From Micromonospora sp. H61 (GTDB lineage: Bacteria > Actinomycetota > Actinomycetes > Mycobacteriales > Micromonosporaceae): a stretch of DNA of 48,857 nt. A program made the position numbers and the translations under genes. The notes beneath the pieces were generated by a model. It had not been told where the DNA came from and made no database searches. It was given only the letters and a program-made list of their open reading frames with translations. Below are positions 8,441 through 14,903 of the stretch, piece after piece (the first letter of the stretch is position 1; every line of letters starts with the position of its first letter). The stretch is from assembly GCF_018070325.1 (NCBI RefSeq), contig NZ_JAGPXY010000048.1:1-48857 (forward strand), written 5' to 3'.

Positions 8441-8874
8441 GCCTGGGCCGGAGGCTCCAGCCGCATCGTCACCCCGATCCGATTCCACACGTTGATTGTG
8501 GCAATCGCGATGACGAGGTCGGCCAGTTCCTTCTCCGACCAGACCTTCGCGGCGTCATCCCACACCTCGTCCGGCACCCCGTGCTCGCCGAGCCGGGTGA
8601 CCGCGTCGGTGAGGGCCAGCGCGGCCCGCTCCCGCTCGTCGAAGAAGGGCGCCTCCCGCCAGGTGGCGACCGCGAACAGCCGCCGGCTCGACTCGCCGTC
8701 GGCGAGCGCGTCCCGGCTGTGCATGTCCACGCAGTACGCGCACCCGTTGATCATCGACGCCCGCAGCTTCACCAGCTCCAGCACTGTGCGATCGACGTTC
8801 GTCTGGACGTACTTCTCCAACCCCATGACGGCCTTGTACGCCTGCGGTACGACCTCGGTCGGGTTCATCCGTTG
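8437..8874 (-). CDS. Carboxymuconolactone decarboxylase/AhpD-like protein, partner of the ECF41 sigma factor
   Basis: The 145-residue protein carries the AhpD-type motif in INGCAYCVDMHSRDA (CxxC and His), suggesting a peroxidase or disulfide reductase role rather than true decarboxylation. The segments LVKLRASMINGCAYC and IAIATINVWNRIGV are typical of the family. The GTG at 8874 is five bases after AGGAGG, and an ATG at 8868 is the alternative. ECF41 genes are usually next to a COE gene (carboxymuconolactone decarboxylase, oxidoreductase or epimerase), and this pair fits. The gene is first in the operon, ahead of the sigma factor. Confidence 0.9.
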   Translation of the reverse strand, partial: QRMNPTEVVPQAYKAVMGLEKYVQTNVDRTVLELVKLRASMINGCAYCVDMHSRDALADGESSRRLFAVATWREAPFFDERERAALALTDAVTRLGEHGVPDEVWDDAAKVWSEKELADLVIAIATINVWNRIGVTMRLEPPAQA

Positions 8875-8908
8875 CACGACTACCTCCTGATCGGTTCGAC
8901 GCCGATAC

Positions 8909-8936
8909 GACGGTTGGGCAGGGGTGGGTCGTGACA
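8909..8936 (-). promoter_or_regulatory. Candidate ECF41-dependent promoter
   Basis: On the minus strand TGTCACG at 8936-8930 is followed after 17 nt by CGTC at 8912-8909. This is one base away from the known ECF41 pattern TGTCACA, about 16 nt, CGTC. It sits about 35 nt before the start of the AhpD-like gene. That is the expected place for autoregulation of the partner gene and sigma factor. Confidence 0.7.
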
Positions 8937-9008
8937 ACCGGGGCTGTGACCCCGCTCATGCCGGCGAGGTGGTCGGGGTGGGCGGCTCGACGGCGTGGCG
9001 GTGGGCGC

Positions 9009-9259
9009 GTCGAGTATCGTTGGACCTCGTAAGGCGATGACCCGGCCATCACCGGTGAGCCTCCGGAAGAACAGCCGGGCAACCGGCCCAGTAGAACCGG
9101 ACGGGTGCGGCCCGTCACAGCCGGCAATGAGCGGGCGGTCGATCCTGACCGCCAAGCGGGGTGGTACCGCGGGCCACGGGAGCGCCGTTCCAGGCGTACC
9201 CCGGAAGGTTCGTCCTCGCAGTCCCACGTTGAGTGACTGCACGAGGAGAGCGACCCCCG
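9009..9259 (+). promoter_or_regulatory. T-box leader of ileS (actinobacterial translational type, isoleucine specific)
   Basis: The T-box core CGGGGTGGTACCGCGG is at 9157-9172. Its bulge TGGT (9162-9165) can pair with the ACCA end of uncharged tRNA. Upstream, a short stem I (CGAG 9011-9014 with CTCG 9026-9029) has a loop holding ATC at 9016-9018, an isoleucine codon that can serve as specifier. The CAGTAGAACCGGACGGG block in the middle is typical of actinobacterial ileS leaders. The 5' end is approximate. Uncharged tRNA-Ile should bind, open the downstream hairpin and allow ileS translation. Confidence 0.92.
9213..9247 (+). promoter_or_regulatory. Sequestrator hairpin masking the ileS ribosome binding site
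   Basis: TCCTCG (9213-9218) pairs with CGAGGA (9242-9247), and CAGTC (9219-9223) with GACTG (9235-9239), leaving a two-base bulge. The right arm contains the Shine-Dalgarno sequence of ileS. No U run follows, so control is at translation rather than termination. Confidence 0.8.
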
Positions 9260-12200
9260 ATGGCCTATCCGTTGCACGACCCGACCGCCGCCGGTGTGCC
9301 GGCGAGCCCGGACCTGCCCGCGGTCGAGCGCCGGGTGCTGGAGCACTGGACGGCCGACAAGACCTTCGAGGCCAGCATCGAGGCCCGCCCCGCCGGCACG
9401 GACGGCAAGAACGAGTACGTCTTCTACGACGGTCCGCCGTTCGCCAACGGCCTGCCGCACTACGGTCACCTCTTCACCGGCTACGTCAAGGACGTGGTGC
9501 CGCGCTACCAGACCATGCGCGGCCGGCACGTCGAGCGGCGCTTCGGCTGGGACTGCCACGGTCTGCCCGCCGAGGTGGTGGCCGAGAAGCAACTCGGCAT
9601 CACCAGCAAGGCGGAGATCATCGACCTGGGCGTGGACCGGTTCAACGAGGCCTGCCGTACCTCGGTGCTGGAGTTCACCCAGGACTGGGAGCGGTACATC
9701 AACCGGCAGGCCCGCTGGGTCGACTTCACCAACGACTACAAGACCCTCGACCTGGACTACATGGAAAGCGTCATGTGGGCCTTCAAGACCCTGCACGACA
9801 AGGGTCTGATCTACGAGGGCTTCCGGGTGCTGGCGTACTGCTGGCGCTGTGAGACGCCGCTGTCGAACACCGAGACCCGGATGGACGACGTCTACCGGGA
9901 CCGGCACGACCCCACCCTGTCGGTGTGGTTCGAGCTGACCGCCGACGAGTCCGCGCCGGAGCTGGTGCGCGGGCCGGTCAAGCTGGGCGTCTGGACCACC
10001 ACGCCGTGGACCCTGCCGTCGAACCTGGCGCTCGCCGTCGGACCCGACATCGAGTACGCGGTGCTCGAACGCGACGGCGACCGCTACCTGGTGGGGGCGG
10101 CGCGGCTGGCCGCGTACGCCAAGGAGCTGGAGTCCTACGAGCAGGTCGGCACGGTGTACGGCCGGGACCTGGTCGGGCGCCGCTACACGCCGCTGTTCGA
10201 CTTCCTCGTCGAGCAGGCCGGGGAGAACGCCTACCAGGTGCTCGGCGCGGAGTTCGTCACCACCGAGGACGGCACCGGGATCGTGCACCTGGCCCCGGCC
10301 TTCGGTGAGGACGACCAGAACGTCTGCAACGCCGCCGGCATCCCCACCATCGTCACCGTGGACGACCACACCCGGTTCACCGCGCTGGTCCCGCCGTACC
10401 AGGGTGAGCAGGTCTTCGACGTCAACAAGCCGGTGATCCGGGAGCTGAAGGACCGGGGGGTGGTGCTCAAGCAGGACACCTACACCCACTCGTACCCGCA
10501 CTGCTGGCGTTGCGACACCCCGCTGGTCTACAAGGCGGTGTCGTCGTGGTTCGTCGCGGTGACACAGTTCCGGGACCGGATGGTCGAGCTGAACCAGGAG
10601 ATCAACTGGACGCCCGGCCACATCAAGGACGGCTCGTTCGGCAAGTGGCTGGCCAACGCCCGGGACTGGTCGATCAGCCGGAACCGGTTCTGGGGCTCGC
10701 CGATCCCGGCGTGGAAGTCCGACGACCCGAGCTACCCGCGCCTGGACGTCTACGGTTCGCTGGCCGACATCGAGCGGGACTTCGGCGTACGCCTGACCGA
10801 CCTGCACCGGCCGGCGGTGGACGACCTGGTCCGCCCCAACCCGGACGACCCGACCGGTCAGTCGATGATGCGCCGGGTGCCGGAGGTGCTGGACTGCTGG
10901 TTCGAGTCCGGGTCGATGCCGTTCGCCCAGGTGCACTACCCGTTCGAGAACGCCGACTGGTTCGAGCACCACTACCCGGGTGACTTCATCGTCGAGTACA
11001 TCGGGCAGACCCGCGGCTGGTTCTACACCATGCACGTGCTGGCCACCGCGCTGTTCGACCGGCCGGCGTTCCGCAACTGCCTGAGCCACGGCATCCTGCT
11101 CGGCTCGGACGGGCGCAAGATGTCCAAGAGCCTGCGCAACTACCCGGACGTCTACCACGTCTTCGACGCGTACGGCTCGGACGCGATGCGCTGGATGCTG
11201 ATGTCCTCGCCGGTGCTGCGCGGTGGGGACATGGCGGTCACCGAGGCGGGCATCCGCGACGCCGTCCGGCAGGTGCTGCTGCCGCTGTGGAACGTGTGGT
11301 ATTTCTTCACGCTCTACGCCAACGCCGACGGGTACCAGGCACGGCGGCGCACCGACTCCACCCACCTGCTCGACCGGTACGTGCTGGCGAAGACGAACGA
11401 GCTGGTGTCCACTGTCGGCGCGCAGATGGACGCGTACGACATCTCCGGTGCCTGCGCCACCGTCCGGTCCTACCTGGACGCGCTGACCAACTGGTACGTG
11501 CGCCGGTCCCGGGACCAGTTCTGGTCCGGTGACGCCAACGCCTTCGACACCCTGTCGACGGTGCTGGAGACCCTCTGCCGGGTGGTGGCGCCGCTCGCGC
11601 CGCTGACCGCCGAGGAGATCTGGCGTGGCCTGACCGGGGAGCGTTCGGTGCACCTGACCGACTGGCCGGAGGCGAGCGAGTTCCCGGCCGACCACGACCT
11701 GGTCGCCGCGATGGACAACGTGCGGGCGGTCGCCTCGGCGGCGCTTTCGCTGCGCAAGGCCAAGGGGCTGCGGGTGCGACTGCCGCTGTCGAAGCTGACG
11801 GTGGCCTCGCCGGCCGCGGAGCAGCTGCGGCCGTTCGCCGACCTGGTCGCCGACGAGGTCAACGTGAAGACAGTGGAGTTCAGCGCGGAGCTGTCCGCGT
11901 ACTGCGAGCAGGTGTTGACGGTGGTGCCCCGGGCGCTCGGCCCGCGGGTCGGCAAGCAGGTGCAGCAGGTGATCAAGGCGGTCAAGGCGGGCGAGTGGGA
12001 GCTGGTCGACGGCGCCCCGGTGGCCGCCGGCGTCACCCTCGCCGAGGGTGAGTACGAGTTGCGCCTGGTCGCCGCCGACGCCGAGCACTCCGCGCCGTTG
12101 CCCGGCGGCGAGGGCGTGGTGGTGCTGGACACCGACGTCACCCCGGAGTTGGCAGCCGAAGGGCTGGCCCGCGACGTGGTGCGGGTGGTGCAGCAGGCCC

Positions 12201-12406
12201 GTCGGGACGCCGACCTGGACGTCTCGGACCGGATCGTGGTGTCGGTGTCGGCGTCCGACGAGGTACGCGCGGCGGTGTCCGCGTACGTCGACTTCGTCGC
12301 CGCGGAGGTGCTGGCCGACTCGGTGGACTTCGCCGAGGGCCTGGAGGGCTTCGCCGGCGAGGTCGGCGATGGTGAGCGGGTAACTGTGGTCGTCCGCCGG
12401 GTATAA
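9260..12406 (+). CDS. ileS: Isoleucine--tRNA ligase, type 2 (IleRS2)
   Basis: Charges tRNA-Ile in the cytoplasm. The 1048-residue length and the motifs GLPHYGHLFTG (HYGH at 67-70) and GRKMSKSLRN (KMSKS at 620-624) identify the eukaryote-like IleRS2 type. The editing domain has VWTTTPWTLPSNLALAVGPD. Two CWRC pairs (YCWRCETPL, HCWRCDTPL) are present. IleRS2 enzymes are generally much less sensitive to mupirocin than type 1. The ATG at 9260 follows GAGGAGAG, which lies in the T-box sequestrator hairpin. No type 1 ileS is in the window. A long antisense frame covers this gene but is a composition artefact. Confidence 0.98.
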   Translation: MAYPLHDPTAAGVPASPDLPAVERRVLEHWTADKTFEASIEARPAGTDGKNEYVFYDGPPFANGLPHYGHLFTGYVKDVVPRYQTMRGRHVERRFGWDCHGLPAEVVAEKQLGITSKAEIIDLGVDRFNEACRTSVLEFTQDWERYINRQARWVDFTNDYKTLDLDYMESVMWAFKTLHDKGLIYEGFRVLAYCWRCETPLSNTETRMDDVYRDRHDPTLSVWFELTADESAPELVRGPVKLGVWTTTPWTLPSNLALAVGPDIEYAVLERDGDRYLVGAARLAAYAKELESYEQVGTVYGRDLVGRRYTPLFDFLVEQAGENAYQVLGAEFVTTEDGTGIVHLAPAFGEDDQNVCNAAGIPTIVTVDDHTRFTALVPPYQGEQVFDVNKPVIRELKDRGVVLKQDTYTHSYPHCWRCDTPLVYKAVSSWFVAVTQFRDRMVELNQEINWTPGHIKDGSFGKWLANARDWSISRNRFWGSPIPAWKSDDPSYPRLDVYGSLADIERDFGVRLTDLHRPAVDDLVRPNPDDPTGQSMMRRVPEVLDCWFESGSMPFAQVHYPFENADWFEHHYPGDFIVEYIGQTRGWFYTMHVLATALFDRPAFRNCLSHGILLGSDGRKMSKSLRNYPDVYHVFDAYGSDAMRWMLMSSPVLRGGDMAVTEAGIRDAVRQVLLPLWNVWYFFTLYANADGYQARRRTDSTHLLDRYVLAKTNELVSTVGAQMDAYDISGACATVRSYLDALTNWYVRRSRDQFWSGDANAFDTLSTVLETLCRVVAPLAPLTAEEIWRGLTGERSVHLTDWPEASEFPADHDLVAAMDNVRAVASAALSLRKAKGLRVRLPLSKLTVASPAAEQLRPFADLVADEVNVKTVEFSAELSAYCEQVLTVVPRALGPRVGKQVQQVIKAVKAGEWELVDGAPVAAGVTLAEGEYELRLVAADAEHSAPLPGGEGVVVLDTDVTPELAAEGLARDVVRVVQQARRDADLDVSDRIVVSVSASDEVRAAVSAYVDFVAAEVLADSVDFAEGLEGFAGEVGDGERVTVVVRRV

Positions 12407-12428
12407 CGGACCATCGCCAGGGTGCGGG

Positions 12429-12463
12429 CGCCTCACCACCTCCGTCCGGGAGGTGTGGAGGCG
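12429..12463 (+). terminator. Hairpin after ileS, probable terminator
   Basis: CGCCTCACCACCTCC (12429-12443) pairs with GGAGGTGTGGAGGCG (12449-12463) with two internal mismatches and a short loop. There is no T run, as is usual in high-GC actinomycetes. Confidence 0.5.
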
Positions 12464-12511
12464 TCCGCTACCGTGACACCGCCTGTTCGCACCTGATCTG
12501 CCGGAGGACCA

Positions 12512-13201
12512 GTGCCCCTGCTCTACACCATCGGCAAGCTCACCGTGGCGCCCACGCTGCGGTTGGCGTTCCGCCCGACCGTGGAGGGGCTGGAACACGT
12601 GCCGGAGATCGGTGGCGCTGTCTTCGCCGGCAACCACCTCTCGGTGGCCGACGAGTTGTTCCTCGGCACGGTAGTGCCCCGGCACCTGGCGTTCTGGGCC
12701 AAGTCGGAATATTTCAAGGGCGCCGGCGTGAAGGGTGCGATCTCCAAGTTCGTCCTCACCGGCCTGGGTGCGATCCCGGTCGAGCGGGCCGGTGGCCGGG
12801 CGGCGCTGTCCGCGTTCGACGCGGCGATCCCGGCGCTCAAGGGCGGTGACCTGGTGGTGGTCTACCCGGAGGGCACCCGCTCGCCGGACGGCAAGCTCTA
12901 CCGGGGGCGGACCGGCGCGGCCCGGCTGGCCATCTCGGCCGGCGTGCCGATCATCCCGGTCGGCATGATCGGCACGGACAAGGCGCAGCCGATCGGTGCC
13001 CGGGTGCCCCGGCCGGGCACTGCCAAGATCATGGTTCGATTCGGCAAGCCGCTGGACTTCAGCGGCCGACCGGACGACCGCACCTCGCTGCGGCAGATGA
13101 CCGACGAGCTGATGAGTGAGATCCAGAAGCTCACCGGCCAGGAGTACGTGCCCCGCTACGCCCCGCCGCGCGCCCATCCGGACCCGACCCGCGACGCCTG
13201 A
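12512..13201 (+). CDS. 1-acyl-sn-glycerol-3-phosphate acyltransferase (PlsC-like)
   Basis: Acyltransferase of the LPLAT family, which transfers fatty acid from a thioester to a lysophospholipid at the inner membrane face. The catalytic HX4D is HLSVAD at 42-47 in GNHLSVADELF. The second block is YPEGTRSPDGKLYRGRTGAA, and the third contains VPIIPVGMIG. The 229-residue length is normal. The GTG start has GGAGG six to seven bases upstream, and a TACCGT -10-like element lies about 40 nt upstream. Substrate specificity cannot be read from the sequence. The gene stands alone after ileS and converges on the 13438-14796 gene. Confidence 0.92.
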   Translation: MPLLYTIGKLTVAPTLRLAFRPTVEGLEHVPEIGGAVFAGNHLSVADELFLGTVVPRHLAFWAKSEYFKGAGVKGAISKFVLTGLGAIPVERAGGRAALSAFDAAIPALKGGDLVVVYPEGTRSPDGKLYRGRTGAARLAISAGVPIIPVGMIGTDKAQPIGARVPRPGTAKIMVRFGKPLDFSGRPDDRTSLRQMTDELMSEIQKLTGQEYVPRYAPPRAHPDPTRDA

Positions 13202-13275
13202 CCCCGCCGGGCGCACCCTGCCCCGGCCCTTGGCCTCCTGGCCCTTGGCCTCCCGGCCGCGAGGCACCCGGTCTC

Positions 13276-13327
13276 GAAGGCGGTATACCTCTGAGTCATA
13301 AATATGACTCAGAGGTATACCGCCTTC
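13276..13327. repeat. Perfect 25-bp inverted repeat with 2-nt centre
   Basis: Positions 13276-13300 are the exact reverse complement of 13303-13327, around AA at 13301-13302. Each arm contains the octamer GGTATACC (13282-13289 and 13314-13321, itself palindromic) and a TGAGTCA/TGACTCA heptamer (13292-13298, 13305-13311). The centre is AT-rich in an otherwise GC-rich region. It sits between two convergent genes, so it could act as a bidirectional terminator, a protein-binding site, or a dispersed repeat. Confidence 0.9.
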
Positions 13328-13393
13328 CGCCTTGTGGCCTCGGTGCGCCGTGACGCTACGTCACGACTGCCGCCGCCCGTGCGCGGGCCGGGC

Positions 13394-13423
13394 GGCCGGG
13401 GTGCGGACCACCGCACCCCGGCC
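13394..13423. terminator. GC-rich hairpin between convergent genes
   Basis: A 13-bp perfect stem (13394-13406 with 13411-13423, loop ACCA) lies just after the stop of the minus-strand gene. A third copy of the left arm occurs at 13424-13436, so alternative pairing is possible. It is a likely terminator for the 13438-14796 gene. Confidence 0.6.
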
Positions 13424-13437
13424 GGCCGGGGTGCGGC

Positions 13438-14796
13438 TCAGCCCCGCTCGGGCTGGACGATCTGGGCGCGCAGGGTGCCCAGCAGGTCGGCGCTGTCGGC
13501 GACGGAGAGTCGGGTGAACACGCCGGTGGCGATGCTGCCGTGGTCGACCGACGTGCAGACCACCACGGCACTGCCGTCGGCGCTACCCACCGCGCACCGT
13601 TCGTGCCTGCCCCGCACACCGGTGTCCACGCTCTCCGGGGCATCCAACGCGTACTGCTTGGTGAGCCGGCTGATCTCGGCCTCCGCGTCCGACTCCGGGC
13701 TCAGCCGGAAGCCGGTGCCGCCGAAGACCGTCACCCGCTTGCCGCTCGTCGTGGCGTAGACGCCGGCGAACGTGTCCTCGGCCAGCCAGTGCTCCTTGCG
13801 TACCTCGTTCTCCAACTTCTTGGCGGTCTCCGTGCTGCGGCTGTCCTGTCGCAGGCTGAGGTCGTCCACCTGGACGGGCAGGGCCGCGCGCGCCGGGTAC
13901 TGGGCCGAGATCGGGAACCCGTAGTAGGCGGGGCAGCCACAACAGCAGGCCAGGGTGAGCAGCAGCAGCCACGGCCAGCGGCGTCGTCGGCGGACCGGCA
14001 CCGGCACGTACCCCTTGGGGGCCTGCCAACCGGGCGGCGGCGATGGCGGTGGCGCGGTGGATCGCCGACCCCGGCGCTGCTCCGGCACCTTCGGCGGCGC
14101 GGGTGGCGCGGGTGGCGACATCGGTCGGGCCGGCACCAGGGGTCCGATGGCCCGGGGTGCGCTCGGGGCGGCCGGCGGCGGCACCGGATACGGCTCGGCC
14201 GGGGGAGCGGGCGGCCCGGACCACTGCCGGGTGTCCCGCGATGGGGCCGGAGGAGCGGGCGGCCCGGACCACTGTCTGGTGTCGGGCGGCGTCGGATACG
14301 ACATCGTGGGCGGCAGCGGGGGCAGTTCGGCGGAGGGCAGGTCCCAGCCGCCGGTGTCCACGCCGGCCCACGGGTCGACCGGGGTCTGGTGCTCCGGCGG
14401 CCCGACGGCCACCGGCGGGGGCGGGGTCGGCTCGGCCGACTCGCCCCAGGCGGGTCGGCGGGGCAGCGGCGGTGGCACCGGGGCCGAACCGCTCCACCTG
14501 GGCGCCGGGACCTCCGCGGTCGCGGCAGGCTCCGGCTGACCCGAGGGTTCCGGCTGGTCCGAGGGTTCCGGCCGGTCCGGGTGGTCCGGGGGTTCCGGCT
14601 GGTCCGAGGGTTCCGGCCGGTCCGGGTGGTCCGGGGGTTCCGGGTGGTCCGGGGGTTCTGGCTGGTCCGAGGGTTCCGGCTGGTCCGGGGGTACGGGTGG
14701 GGAGGTCGGCTCGTCGGCGACCGCCCGGTCCCGCTCCGGCTCCGCGCCCGGGGTGCTCCCCTCGGCCGGCCGTGCTCCCGGCTGGGGCTCCGGCAT
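13438..14796 (-). CDS. Proline-rich single-pass membrane protein, paralogue of the 257-943 gene
   Basis: The 452-residue protein has a long cytoplasmic region (about 1-270) made of Pro/Glu/Asp/His/Gln repeats (DQPEP, DHPEP, DRPEP types) and Pro-rich stretches. A basic stop (RRRRR), one membrane segment with a cysteine cluster (LLLLTLACCCGCPAYYGF) and an extracytoplasmic domain of about 150 residues follow. That domain has FAGVY, VTVFGGTGF, RCAVG, VVVCTSVDHGSI and LLGTLRAQ, in the same order as the protein at 257-943. The repeats expand the N-terminus greatly compared with the paralogue. The function is unknown; a cell-envelope sensor or scaffold is only a guess. It is divergent from the radical SAM gene. 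Confidence 0.82.
   Translation of the reverse strand: MPEPQPGARPAEGSTPGAEPERDRAVADEPTSPPVPPDQPEPSDQPEPPDHPEPPDHPDRPEPSDQPEPPDHPDRPEPSDQPEPSGQPEPAATAEVPAPRWSGSAPVPPPLPRRPAWGESAEPTPPPPVAVGPPEHQTPVDPWAGVDTGGWDLPSAELPPLPPTMSYPTPPDTRQWSGPPAPPAPSRDTRQWSGPPAPPAEPYPVPPPAAPSAPRAIGPLVPARPMSPPAPPAPPKVPEQRRGRRSTAPPPSPPPGWQAPKGYVPVPVRRRRRWPWLLLLTLACCCGCPAYYGFPISAQYPARAALPVQVDDLSLRQDSRSTETAKKLENEVRKEHWLAEDTFAGVYATTSGKRVTVFGGTGFRLSPESDAEAEISRLTKQYALDAPESVDTGVRGRHERCAVGSADGSAVVVCTSVDHGSIATGVFTRLSVADSADLLGTLRAQIVQPERG
14530..14692. repeat. Tandem repeat coding for Pro/Asp/Glu-rich peptide units
   Basis: Units of 15-18 bp such as GGTTCCGGCTGGTCCGAG and GGTTCCGGCCGGTCCGGG are repeated about ten times. On the minus strand they encode QPEPSD, HPEPPD and RPEPSD units. 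All unit lengths are multiples of three. Copy number probably varies between strains. Confidence 0.85.
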
Positions 14797-14889
14797 CGCG
14801 GCAATCTCCTCTCGCGCCGAACCGAGGTTAATACCGCGCCGCCACCACCGGCGATCGGGCGTGCGCGCGACCGCCGCCGGAGGAACGCG

Positions 14890-14895
14890 TACCCT
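14890..14895 (+). promoter_or_regulatory. -10 element for the radical SAM gene (leaderless start)
   Basis: TACCCT lies 8 nt before the ATG at 14904. A GGAGG at 14879-14883 is 20 nt from that ATG, too far to serve it, and would lie upstream of the predicted transcript start. Confidence 0.5.
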
Positions 14896-14903
14896 TGGGC
14901 ATC

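Noticed and set aside
8555..13267. Minus-strand open frame of about 1570 codons antisense to ileS and plsC-like genes
   Set aside because: It is a composition shadow of GC-rich codons in the plus-strand genes. Its translation is Arg/His/Val/Gly-rich with no domain, and it also runs across the T-box.
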